Assembly: GCA_949775045.1 (NCBI GenBank)
Contig: OX459110.1
Location: 789,501 to 853,500 of the forward strand
DNA length: 64,000 nt
From: Metridium senile
Lineage: Eukaryota; Cnidaria; Anthozoa; Actiniaria; Metridiidae
Direction: 5' to 3'
This document shows, in pieces, positions 33,351-48,300 of the stretch. The translations under genes and the position numbers were made by a program. How positions within the stretch are numbered: position 1 is the first letter of the stretch; every line of letters begins with the position of its first letter. The notes under the pieces are model-generated. The model ran no database searches. It worked only from the letters and a program-made list of their open reading frames with translations, and was not told the origin of the DNA.

Positions 33351-36300
33351 ATGTCTTATGGATTTGGAGATAGGTGAGTTTTGCGATAAAGCTGCCGTTT
33401 TTCGTGTTAATATTTGAGCTTTTTGACGACGTGTTTCAAGTTGTATACGTTGGTTACCCAATTCGCTTTCTCAATTGTTTTAAGCCTAAACTTGATTTTA
33501 TGCTTGTGCTTTTATTCTAACAGTGCATGGACCTCTACAGGGCCTCCAGGCAGGTAAGAAATACATATTAACGTGTACAATATCTATTTACTGTGAGAGG
33601 TAATGTGTAATTTTAAGCGTTTCTGTAGATCTATACATGTCACACCGTCGAAGCTCCTCAGTAATTACAAATTTCATCCCCACTTCGACTCGACACAAAA
33701 CCTTCTTTTTAACTCTCTTAAATGTAAGCTAACTATAAGTCAATGAACCAGACAAATAAGGCGTTTTCTAGAAGTAACGCACATTCAAAGTTCGAAAAAA
33801 CATTCCCCATTTTATATTCAATTTGATATGAGAAATTCTCAATTTTATTGACATTTTGCTGCTAATTTGCGTGTTATAATTGTGTCTGCGTAAAAGATAA
33901 ACTTTTGCTGCGAATGATAGCATGTCTTCTTGTTTCCCCTAACCAGAAAACGTTTTGAAATTAGTGGTTATGCCTCCATGGCAAATTTTTCATTGATTGA
34001 TTGGCTATAAACAGCTATGCCTAAAATTAATACCTATATGCAAATTTCAAATAAAAAGTTTTTAAAATTATAATATTATTATTGATATCGACAAATATTG
34101 ACTATTAAAATTATCAAAAAAATATCTCAATTCTTTTCATTACCCAAATAGCTGATTCAATTTATGGCGAATATTGATTTCCTTGTGAAATGTTTCCTTG
34201 GAAACAGTAAATTACTGATCATCATTTTGAAGATGATTTGTGACATGCTACAACATAATTTTTATTGACTTAGCAAAAAACAAATCAAACTTTCTTCTGT
34301 TGCCATTAGTCCAAACTATCTATAAGACCGTCGGTATCTTCGATATTTTTTAATTGATTTCGCTAAAACTTCAACTTAACTGAGGAAGCTGCGCTCCTAC
34401 AGTGACAATGCTACAGTTTTAACATCTAAAATGTAGAAAACAGAGACCTATGGTAAACATGCGTTTTCTACAGCTGCACCAAGGCTGTGGAATCAACTCC
34501 CGGCCGCCTTGCCTCAAAAAACTGTGCCAGCATAGAATGTTTAAAAAAATGTTATTTAACTCAAATAAGATTCAACATAATTTTTGAGATCTTCTACGAT
34601 TCTATACTAATAACTTGTAAATATGTATGAATATCTATTTATTTATAAATAATCATTTATTTAATATCTTCCTATATTTATATCAACTTTTATTTTTTTG
34701 GATCAAAAAATATTGTTATTAACTATTTGATACACTTATAAATTATCTTTATTTTTGCCTCTACCACTATAGTGTGCTTGAACTCTCGCTATTTCAGACA
34801 AAACAAAATTTCCTGTTGAAGTTCCAAAATGTTTTTGGCTTCTATAATTGCAATTACTTTTATTGCTTGCACTATTCCGCTACGATCATAATCATACACA
34901 ATTTGATAACCACTGATCAGACCACCATATATCTAAATCTATTGCCCTTTAAACTGTTCCAGCCCATTACTCTCATTTATCTCAAACACTTGCTATATCT
35001 CTGACACATTTCCTCTTGAAGCTTTTCAAACAATTACGTCTCATTTATCTCAAACACTAGCCATCTGGAACAATAATCTATTTAATTCCAGTTGAACTTT
35101 TTCCCAGTCAATTGTTCTTGTTTATCTCAAACACTTACTATATCAAAGACATTTACCAATTTCTCCTGGAACTTTTTCCATTCATTTACTCTCATAATTA
35201 TTATGCATAGATCTATATTTATAAATTCATTTAATTATCAAACGTAATTAATTTGCTATCTCAAAGACATATTTACCCATTTCCCATGGATATCCTTTTC
35301 ATTCAATTGCTCTCATTTAGATACAGTATGTCTAGTTTAGGAAAAAGACATGATTTATAATGACATTTTACTGACGTTTATTATAATTATAAAATGAAAT
35401 TGTGAGAACACAACATTGAAAAATGATATTAATGTAATTAATAGGATGAACTTTTTTTGCTCAAATCAGAACGAAAATGAAATATTGGTTGACTTCCTCC
35501 TTTTGTTGTATAAAGTATATGTATACAATAACAGGGGTAAACTTAATAATTTAACAATTCACGGCTTCAAAGCTTATGTCAAGCTAAATGAACGTATAGA
35601 ATACGAAATAGCAAAGAAATGTAATCGCCTCCCTACACATTTTGATAAATTTAAAGTCTTTGTAAACAGTTGAAATAGTTTATATTAGTTATTAGTGTAT
35701 ATTTATTCTGTAATTTTAAGGAACGTTTATTACCAAATAAAGGCATTAAAAAAAAAAAAAGGATGAACTTCCAAATCAAGCGTAATCACAACGTACAATC
35801 ATGTAACATTCAATGTATGATATAATTATTTAATTAATTTATAATATCAATTCAACTACAATTTCTAAGTCAAAATCATAAAAAATGCTACCAAAAACCT
35901 TGATTCAATTTGAATAACATGTTAAACGTCTGATAAAAGATATAATCGTGAACGGTAAAAACTTGCATGCCCAAGATTGAAGCGAAGAAAATCTACCTTG
36001 TGTAAGCAAACAATGACAACATGGCCAGCTGTTTACATAACACTGACTGATGAAATGACAGGAAAAAAATGACAGTTTATACAGACTTTACAAATATATT
36101 TTGATGCATTTGAAATCCTGAAAGATTAGATGTCTAGTACCAAGAAAAATTATACATTGAATATATTTATAAACTTAGAATAAGCTGTATCAGAGATAAA
36201 TTATTTCAGATAATTATGTTTTTGATTTTATCAATTTATCTTAAAGTTTTATAATAAATTGCTCAATTTTTTGCTAATTGAAGACAAACTGTAAAGATAT

Positions 36301-39300
36301 GAACTAGGTTTAATCCTACAGGATTCGTTATGTTGACAATGTTACCCTTTTCCTGTCTTTTATTCTTCAAACATTATTCATTTGGTGGTAAATAATTTTG
36401 ATACTGTCAATGAGTTTTTTCTTAATTTTAATATATAAATTTTCATGTTTAAAATTTACAATTTAATTCAATGAGATGCTATTGTTTTATTTTATTTTTT
36501 TCTTTAATCCAAAATCATTTAGTTGTAGAAATGATTAAAACCATTAAAAAGCTTTTTAATTTTCAATGGAAAAATATCTCACTCTACAAAACATATATTA
36601 TAATGATGTTATGTAAGTTTACAGACATTGTAAAACAAATAATTATTATTGACTAAAGTATATTTTAATTTATTTAATAGATTATTTATAAGTAGAAAGA
36701 TCGTGATCATGATGGGATGTTATCACAAACTGTTTCATTGCTACGTGCTGATTGAGACAAAGGATAAGAACTTCGATCGATCAACTCCAATTAAATATCT
36801 TTTTCTTCATTCCTTTTAAGTCCATTTAATATGTTATTTTTGTCTTGTTCAACTTTAAAATCACCTGTCATCATGACTTCCCATGGCTTATCAACTAAAG
36901 ATAAAGCAGGCAATTATTAAAATTTTACCCTGGGTGCCATGTACCATATAATCGGGGTTTTTTATAATTCATTTTCATTGGTGAATTGTTTATGGGTCAT
37001 AGACATGGTATTTGGAATATGTTATGGAGGGGAAGACAAAACTTTTTCTTTACCTGTAGTTACTTACAATTTTTACTATAGAATATTTTACCATAACTGC
37101 ATGTTAACATCACAGATACCTATCAGTACTTGTAACAGGCACATGAGAGTAAACAAATATACAAACATCTGTATCTTGGTCACAATAAAAATGTGCTACA
37201 GAGGGGAACAGAGAAACCAAAATACCGTGTTTTGTCTTTTTACCAATCTGGCCCATTGCAATTTAACCATCATTATCATCACCATCATGCAGTCATCATT
37301 ATCATGCACCACCATCATTATCATCACCATCATGCAGTCATCATTATCATGCACCACCATCATTATCATCACCATCATGCAGTCACCATTATCATCACCA
37401 CCATCATTATCATCACCATCATGCAGTCATCATTATCATGCACCACCATCATTATCATCACCATCATGCAGTCACCATTATCATGCACCACCATCATTAT
37501 CATCACCATCATGCAGTCATCATTATCATGCACCACCATTATTATCATCACCATCATGCAGTCATCATTATCACCACCACCATCATTATCATCACCATCA
37601 TGCAGTCATCATTATCACCACCACCATTATTATCATCACCATCATGCAGTCATCATTATCACCACCACCATTATTATCATCACCATCATGCAGTCATCAT
37701 TATCACCACCACCATTATTATCATCACCATCATGCAGTCATCATTATCATGCACCACCATTATTATCATCACCATCATGCAGTCATCATTATCATGCACC
37801 ACCATCATTATCATCACCATCATGCAGTCACCATTATCATCACCACCATCATTATCATCACCATCATGCAGTCATCATTATCATGCACCACCATTATTAT
37901 CATCACCATCATGCAGTCATCATTATCATGCACCACCATTATTATCATCACCATCATGCAGTCATCATTATCACCACCACCATCATTATCATCACCATCA
38001 TGCAGTCATCATTATCATGCACCACCATCATTATCATCACCATCATGCAGTCATCATTATCATGCACCACCATCATTATCATCACCATCATGCAGTCACC
38101 ATTATCATCACCACCATCATTATCATCACCATCATGCAGTCACCATTATCATCACCACCATTATTATCATCACCATCATGCAGTCATCATTATCATGCAC
38201 CACCATTATTATCATCACCATCATGCAGTCATCATTATCACCACCACCATCATTATCATCACCATCATGCAGTCATCATTATCACCACCACCATTATTAT
38301 CATCACCATCATGCAGTCATCATTATCACCACCACCATTATTATCATCACCATCATGCAGTCATCATTATCACCACCACCATTATTATCATCACCATCAT
38401 GCAGTCATCATTATCATGCACCACCATTATTATCATCACCATCATGCAGTCATCATTATCATGCACCACCATCATTATCATCACCATCATGCAGTCACCA
38501 TTATCATCACCACCATCATTATCATCACCATCATGCAGTCATCATTATCATGCACCACCATTATTATCATCACCATCATGCAGTCATCATTATCACCACC
38601 ACCATCATTATCATCACCATCATGCAGTCATCATTATCATGCACCACCATCATTATCATCACCATCATGCAGTCATCATTATCATGCACCACCATCATTA
38701 TCATCACCATCATGCAGTCATCATTATCATGCACCACCATTATTATCATCACCATCATGCAGTCATCATTATCACCACCACCATCATTATCATCACCATC
38801 ATGCAGTCACCATTATCATGCACCACCATTATTATCATCACCATCATGCAGTCATCATTATCATGCACCACCATCATTATCATCACCATCATGCAGTCAT
38901 CATTATCATGCACCACCATTATTATCATCACCATCATGCAGTCATCATTATCATGCACCACCATCATTATCATCACCATCATGCAGTCATCATTATCATG
39001 CACCACCATCATTATCATCACCATCATGCAGTCATCATTATCACCACCACCATTATTATCATCACCATCATGCAGTCATCATTATCATGCACCACCATTA
39101 TTATCATCACCATCATGCAGTCATCATTATCATGCACCACCATCATTATCATCACCATCATGCAGTCATCATTATCATGCACCACCATCATTATCATCAC
39201 CATCATGCAGTCATCATTATCATGCACCACCATTATTATCATCACCATCATGCAGTCATCATTATCACCACCACCATTATTATCATCACCATCATGCAGT

Positions 39301-42300
39301 CATCATTATCACCACCACCATCATTATCATCACCATCATGCAGTCATCATTATCATGCACCACCATTATTATCATCACCATCATGCAGTCACCATCATCA
39401 CCACCACTATCATCACTAATACTGGACATCTTCATATTGACATAATGATTATCATTGTTGTCATCATTCCCATCGTGACTATGATGATGATCATCATCAC
39501 CATCACCAATAACACTGTCATCATGATGATCATCATGACCAATGTTGACATCATCCCGTCAATATAACCATATGATCATCAGTATCATCATTGTCATCAA
39601 CATCATCAACACCATGCACCATAATCATCATCATATTATCATTGTCTTTATCATCCCTAGCCTGCCGATATAACCATGATCATCATTATCATCACCATGC
39701 ACCATAATCATCAACAACATCATGTTATCATTGCCTTATGAATCATGATCATCATTACCATCATCATCATCAGCACCATGCACCATCATCATCATCATCA
39801 TCATCATATTGTCATTGTTATCATCATCCCTAGCCTGTCGATATAACCATGATCATCATTATCATCAGCATGCACCACAATCATCAACAACATCATGTTA
39901 TTGTCGCCAAGTTATATATGCAATATGTTAAACTTTCGGAACAGTTCCTATTCTTTGCGTTCGTGTACAAATAAGTTACTACAGGTCCCGAGATCAAAAC
40001 TGAAAACATATGGGGACCGGCGGTTCTCTGTAGCGGGACCAACTTTATGGAACAAGCTACCACAATCCTTGAAAAACACTATATCTTTAATTTCATTCAA
40101 GAAGAACTTGAAAACATATTTATTTAAGAAATCATATTTTTAAGTTTATATTTTTTATTATATATTCATGTTTATAAATTATCTAAATTTTTAGCTCTCA
40201 TAAGTATATTTGCCTTCTTTTATAATTATTTAGACTATTTCATTTCATTATATATTATTAGCATTGTAAATTATTGATAATTTGTATTTTATAATATATA
40301 TATATCTTAGCTTTGTAAAGCGCCTAGAACAAGTAGTGATATAGACGCTATAGAAATAAAATTTATTATTATTATTATTATGTTATCATTGCCTTATGAA
40401 TCATGATCATCATTACCATCATCATCATCAGCACCATGCACCATAATCATCATCATCATCATCATCATATTATTATTATCATTGCCTTCATCATGATCAT
40501 CATTACCATCATCATCAGCACCACTATTGTCTTCGATTCCCCATCATTACCACAATGATCATTATCATCATCATTACTACGATGATTATCATCACCACGA
40601 TGATGATGATCATCATCCTTATTAACATTATAAGTGAAATAAAATGTTATGACTTTCCAGTGTGTTTGAGGATGACAGACCAGTCAGTCCTAACAGTCTA
40701 CGTCAGCGTAAGATGGAGCAACAGGTATTATCAATTATTATTAAAAAAATAATTAAATAAATAATTAAATAAATAATTAAATAAATAATTAAATAAATAA
40801 TTAAATAAATAATTAAATAAATAATTAAATAAATAATTAAATAAATAATAATTTATATTAAATAATAATTAATTAAATAATAAATGAATACATAAATGAA
40901 TAAATAAGTGAATGAATATATGAATGAATATATGAATGAATAAATGAATGAATAAATGAATGAATAAATGAATGAGTACTAAATATATAACTGAATGAAT
41001 GAATGAATAAATAAATAAGTGAATAAAATATTGTATACATATCTGAATAATAAGAAAACAGTAATGTTGGAGTTAAAATTATGACAACTAATGGTGTGTG
41101 GGCTGTGTTTCTAAGAAATCAATTGCAATAAAAATATTTGATAATGATTGAGTGGGCAAACTCTTCTAAGAAATCAATTGCAATAAAAATGTTTGATAAT
41201 GATTGAGTGGGCAAACTAGTGTGGGCTGTGCATTAATTGGTCGTAAAAATGTACAAGAACTAGTGTGGGCTGTGCCTGTTTTTTGATTAAATTAATTGGT
41301 CGAGTAAAAATGTACAATAACTAGTGGTTAATCTTGTGTGGGCTGTGCCGGTGTTTTGATTACATTAATTGGAGTAAAAATGTACAATAACTAGTGGTTA
41401 ATCTTGTGTGGGCTGTGCCTGTGTTTTGATTACATTAATTGGAGTAAAAATGTACAATAACTAATGGTTAATCTAGTGTGGGCTGTGCCAGGATTTTGAT
41501 TACATTAATTGGAGTAAAAATGTACAATAACTAATGGTTAATCTAGTGTGGGAAGCTCCAATGTTTCTAATGAGAAATAATTGGAGTAAAAATGTATTAA
41601 TTTAAAACAATAACTAGTTGTTCAACTATATATAGTGTGGGCTTGTGTTTCTTTTTAAGTACAAATAGTACAGGAAACAAGTAAATCCACTATCTAACAT
41701 TAACAATTAAGTATACCCTGTTTGAAAATGAAATATAAAATATAATATAAAGTGATATTAAGAATGAATTATCATACAGCTGACTCTCTTGTAAGTGGCC
41801 ACCCTTGGGCCAGGAGAAATTAGTGGCTTACAGGAGCTGGTTGCTTACAAGTACCTTAAATTAACATATGTAGGAAGCCCAAACCATCGAAACCCTGTCA
41901 CATGAAAAAAAAAAAAAACATGCATAATTTGTAGCATGTCAAAAATTTAAAAGTTACTGTAATATGTTTCTCTTTGCTTGGCCTTTTTTTCTGCCTCAGT
42001 CTGTATGTCTATTAAAGATGTTTTGGAAGTGTTTTCAAAAAGGGAAGAACTTTGTGTACGAAAGAGTAAAAACAATGAACATTCACAAAACTTGAACCCT
42101 GAAGGTGGTTGCTTATGGGAGAGATTTATTAATTACAGAGTTATATGGGAAACTAAAAGGGAAATTGATAGAGTGATTGCTTACCGAGATAGTCACTAGT
42201 TGCTGACTAGAGTGGTCACTCAAAATATTGACTTAACGTTATTAAATACTGACGTTTCAGGCTTTAGCCCTTCGTCAGAGTAAAAGAGTTAGACTAAGAG

Positions 42301-45300
42301 AGATACATGTACGAAATATAAATATGAAGTGTGAAAATTGACGAACCAATCAAAAAGCGATAGAAAATGTACTAGGAGGAGTTACATGTAAAGAACAATG
42401 GATTAATTAATTGAAAGCGAATCGTTCATTCATGCTGAAAGGTTGTGGTGCACCTAAGGAATAAATTAGTTGCATTTCTTTAGATTTACGGTATCGTAAA
42501 ATAAGGAAGTCAACTATACTTTACTTAATAGTAGCCTAATTGATCGAATCCCAATCAAGACATTAAGTTTAGTGGGATGCAAACAGTTATGTAATTGGTA
42601 AACTTATCAGTTACAGATGTCTCATGCTGTTCCGTTTCTCATCATTGTTTCCTATTTCTTTACTAGAGAGAAATCATCCGAAGAAAAAATGAAATAAAGA
42701 GAGCACAGCCACGTAAGTTCTTGATTAATTGATACACTACTGTGCTAATGCAAATTTTTTTCTCATTCCAGTTTACTCAGGGGCCAAATTTGTTGAATTA
42801 ATGAGACAAATTGTTGTCGTGCAACACCATTTTGCCTCCTAGTAAACTGAGAGAAAATATGTATTAGGAAAGTGGTGTATTATAATTATAAATATTGTAA
42901 ACACTTTTTATAATAATTATGCAATTTTTCTCTCGTTCCAGTTTACTCAGAGGGCAAATTTGTTTAATTAATGAGACATTTTGCCCCCTAAGTAAACTGG
43001 AATGAACTGTGTATTAACTAAAGAATGTGGTGTATATTTAAAATAGTGTAAACACTAATTATGATTAATATATGAACATTAAATATTTGAATAATATCAG
43101 CATAATATTTATTCAATTGTTTGCCAAAACAACCCTTTTAGGAGATCTATTAAGACCTTATTTGCTTGTCTCTGTCAGTGTTTTCACAATATGATCCTTT
43201 GAGAGATTACCAACTGAAGTTAATTAGTTGTTTCCTTGTCTCAATGTTTCTCCAAATGAATAGAATTCTCTTGGGAGATTGACCTTATTTGCTTGCCTCT
43301 GTCAATGTTTTCACAATACAATCCTTTTGAGATACATGTATATACCATCCTTTTAATTAGTTTTTTCTTGTCTCAATGTTTTTTCAAATGAACAAAGTCT
43401 TCTTACAGGCAAATTTGACTTATTCACTTGACTCAGTGAAGTTAATTAGTCTCTATAGATTCCTGGTAGGGTATTTTTTTTATTTTTGTTGGTAAATTAT
43501 CCCTTCCTTAGAAGTTTATCTCTCAAGAGGATTGTTCAAGAAAACATCTGATAACATTGTATTTCCCTACAATTTGGGCCACTTTTACACTTGATATTAT
43601 CCCTTGCGTATCTCTATTGTGCAAAGGGTGTCCCATATTAGGATGTTGTCTAATTGATTTGGGTGGCCTAGCTAGCAATGAGAGTGCTGGCCTTTGAGAA
43701 CATTGTATTTCCCTATGCCTTAGGCCACTTTTACACTTTAATAACATTTTCCCTTGCGTATCTCTATTGTACCAAGGGTGTGTCCCATATTAGGATGTTG
43801 TCTATTGTAATTGATTTGGGTGGCCTAGCTAGCAATGAGAGCGCTGGCTTTTGAGAACATTGTATTTCCCTATGCCTTAGGCCACTTTTACACTTTAATA
43901 ATATTTTCCCTTGCGTATCTCTATTGTACCAAGGGTGTGTCCCACATTAGGATGTTGTCTAATTGATTTGGGTGGATATGGGTGGCCTAGCTAGCAATGA
44001 GAGTGCTGGCTTTTCACCACTTTGAGAACATTGTATTTCCCAATAATGATGCTGGCAATGATAATGATCTCTGTAATGATGGCGATGATAATGGTCTACA
44101 TTAAGTGACTGTCCTATTATTTCCTATCATAATGATACAGGTATGGTTCAAGCTAATGACATGGTTCGGCCAACTTCAAGACAGAGTGATAGAACACCAC
44201 TGGTTTTAGGAGGAACAACTCTACATGGTGAGTGTTTCAGTAAAATAAATTCAAGTAAGAACTGTATTTTACGTCGGAAGTCCCTTTAGCCGAATCTAAT
44301 CATCCAGAGAGCTGATGGGGCGCTCATTTTATTACTTCCCTCTCTCCATCAGTGCTCCGTTTGACTGGTATTTAAAGCTACTTAAAGCTACACAGAAAAG
44401 AGAGAAGTCGAAACAAGGATGTGAGGTCACTGGGAATATAACTCGGGAACTCTTGCACAGAAAGCTGCGCACTAACTGTGCTATCCTTGCTCCTTACGGT
44501 GAGGGTACTCAAACCATGAGCACTTAACTTATTTCATATTATTATTTTCTGAACCTTCTACTGCTTCAAAACTTCTAAAAATGAAGCCGAGTCAGTTACA
44601 AATACACTAAGTGTTTATAATTAATCTTCTTTCTAATATATTTACTCAAGGGTTGTCAGTTAAAAAGGGCAACAAAAACTCAAAGAAGTGTTCACGGTTT
44701 GAGTTTCCTAACTGTAACTATCATATCTAAAAACAATAATTATTATATTCATTTGATTAATTATTTGAATTTCCCATGATTATTATTAATAAATTGATTC
44801 ATAATAATATAATAATTTAATATTTATTACAGACAAATATAAATATATTAAGCTAAATTGCGTAAAACATTGCTTATCTCCCCTGTGCTTATTAATCAGC
44901 TAAGGACATCTTGATTGATTAAATACCTGATTGTCCTATGAAAAACAATACAATTCCATGTCTTTTTATCAGATATTTCCTAAAGATACTGTGATACTGA
45001 TTGTTTTTAATTTACTAGAAATATTAAATAAATGGCTTTTGGCAGCCTTGTTGAGTCACCTGTTGGCTCATTACATGTAAATCCATTTGATTTTTGTTGA
45101 GTGATAACATCTAAGGAAGAGAGAGATTAAGATCTTTACTACACATGTACTATAATTATAGATTACATCTCTATAACCATTATTAAGCTCACCACTTGAT
45201 AAAACTTGTTAATAATTTGGAAGATATTACAATCACATTAATGTTAATTAAATTGTGAGAGAACCTGTTGGCTCATTACATACAGTCATGTAATCTAATA

Positions 45301-48300
45301 GATGTAGTACATGTGTACTAAAGATCTTTAATCACTACTATCACTCAACAAAAATAAAAATAGATTTACAGCCAAACCTACAGAAGTGTTCCTATCTAGG
45401 TTGGAAGGCTCAATTTATTCTTCCAAACTTGATTTGAAATTTGGTTTGAAATTTGCATAAATAAATCGAACCTTGTAAGTTTCAAAATGCAGGCTTCAAC
45501 CGTCAACCGATAATGGTCCCGAAATCACGACCTGTCAGTGGTCAATAACTGATATGTAATAGAATACTTTAGTAAGTATTTATAACAATATTTCTGTAAG
45601 CAGACTAGGTTTAGCAAGTTTCCGTTGTCCAAAAAAACATTGAAAGTAATGTTTTGATTTGAGGCAGTTTTTGAAACTTACAAGATTCGATTCATTTATG
45701 CAAATTTCAAAACAAATTTAATATCAAGTTTCAAGGAAGAATAAATTGAGTCTTCCAACCTCAAAAGGAACACTTCTGTAGGATTGGCTGTAAATCCATT
45801 TTTATTTTTGTTGAGTGATAATAGAGATTAAGACCTTTACTACACATGTACTACAAAGATTACATGACTGTATATAACCATTACTAAGGCCTCGTCTACA
45901 CGAATCCGATCCGGCTGAAACCGCATAGAAATATTTGCGTCCACATGAATCCGTGTATCCGGGGGATTCAAGTAAAAGTATGCGGTTTCGGTGAACGGAT
46001 TCAATGGATTCGTGTGGACGATAGGCCGATTCGCATCAAAAAGTATGCGGTTTCTAAAGTATCCGGATTCGTGTAAACGGGGCCTAAGCTTGCCACTTGA
46101 TAAAACTCATTAATAATTGGTGCTCAAGAAATTACATGACTGTATACTAAATTAAATTGGGAGAGAGTTGCATGAGGGAGAGAGTAACATTTTTTATGGT
46201 CACCGTGTTACAAATGTCATTCTATTATAATTAATAATCATAATATTTATATGCATTATACTGTTCATACAATGCCACAATAATAGCAACATGGGATAAA
46301 TTGGTGTGATATACAAATATAAATAAGAACTTAAACAGATTATATAATTATAAATAAAATTCAGTTCTGAATCAATCAAATTATTTAGACCTTCTAAATA
46401 ATGCTAATATATAACAAACAATTAAGGCTTTTTTCTATTAGTACATAATCATATAATTATTTAAAAAAAACCTAACGCAAATAAGTTTGATTTTGATTTT
46501 ATTCATTTGATGTTTCGATCGACGCCATCCAGCGTCATTTTCAAGAGTATACGCTGGATGGTGTCAAATGTCTTTAAAATCAAACTTACTTGCGTTAAAT
46601 ATATATTTTAAATACCACAAGCAAAGCTACTTTAATCAAGATAATCATATATATGTTTTTATGTGATCTAACTGGGATTTATGCTAATCATATTGAGATT
46701 AACTTTAATCTTTATTTAAAGAAGGTTTCAATTTAAAGTATTTACAAAATACACCAGTTTAGCATAGCTAATCTTACACAGCCAGGCCATTGATATTTCA
46801 GTAAGCTGCATATATTTGATACATACCGTTGATAATGACAGACGTATAGTAATAGGGACATGTCAAATTAGGTTTTAAATTCAAGTATTTATAAAATACA
46901 CCAGTTTAGCATAGCTAATATCTTACACTGCCAGGTCATTGATATTTAAGTATAAGCTGCAGCATATATTTGATATAACCCATTGATAATGACAGTAATA
47001 GGAACATGTCATATGTAAGGAAGTGTTACAGACTATGCATGTGAAGGAACCATTAGCTAGATGCTATCAAACTATTGTACACCAATAAACATGGTGGCCC
47101 TACAGCCATAACTATTTAGACTCATCACACGCTGCAGTGCCTGAACTGAAGGTAATGTAAATTAAGAAAAAATTAAGAGAAAATTTAGAAGGCACAGATT
47201 TCAATTGGTGAATTTTCAAATGTGCTTTTAAAACAAAGATTAATTATAGAATAGAATAATATAGTTATATTAAAAGAGCATTTTTTTATTATTAATTACT
47301 AAATAAACACATACATACACAAAATTTACAATAAATGAATGCCACAATAAATGTGTGTATAAATGTATAAAAAAATTATCTTAATTAAAATATAAAAAAT
47401 TGAGATAATCAACATCTTCAAAAAATTGCAGAAGTATATTAATTTTATATATAAAAACATTCTGACTAATTATCGAAATTGATATCAATAATGATTGAGA
47501 TATATTATATGATATTGATTTAATGGTGAAAATTCAAGGAATTAAGTCACAACGGTTCGGTTTCATTCATTCATTTACCTGATAATAATTTCATGTTGAA
47601 ACCAAAATGTTGTGACTTAATTCCTTTAATTGTCAATTAATATTATTAAATAATGTTATCAATGTAAACTTATAGAAAAATATTTTGTGTAACTTATTTA
47701 ATAATTATAGTCTTTTTTACTTGAAATTGCAATTATAATTTAGTTTTGAACAAAACATATTTTTAATCAATAATTATGTACTAAAAAATAATAATTTTTT
47801 GCCTACGGTCACAGCTCACAAGTACTATAATTACTTATAATTGTTGTAATTATTTCTTTTTGATCAAAACACCTTTTTTATAGACATAATATTATTTTTA
47901 GGATATTATTGAGACCTAATTTCTGTTTTTCATAGAAGCCCCATGCAATTATTTCCCATTTAGACTATAAAAAGTAGCGAATTGAATCTTTGAGACTCAA
48001 AATATATCCCCATATTTATTTGACAAACATTTCTCTGAAGAAAAGCACTTATTTTAACAGGGCAAAATGATGTAAAATAACATAAAAAGTCCATTTAAAA
48101 GGTTTATTTCTAATTTTATGAACAAGATAATTAATGTGACACAAAAATAATTTGCAACATGTTCAGTCAGTAAATCATGATTAGTATTTATTTTATTTAT
48201 TAGTCGACAATGTTTATTTTATTATTTTAGTAACTAAAATATAGATTTATTCAATGACAATATTACATATTTTCTGTGCTTCCTTTCATCGCTGTATGGT

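Noticed and set aside
36939..39567. Very long plus-strand frames (700-826 codons) rich in His, Ser and Ile
   Set aside because: They are three-frame translations of the 44/45-bp minisatellite in a Tubby-like intron. No splice or start context and no domain.
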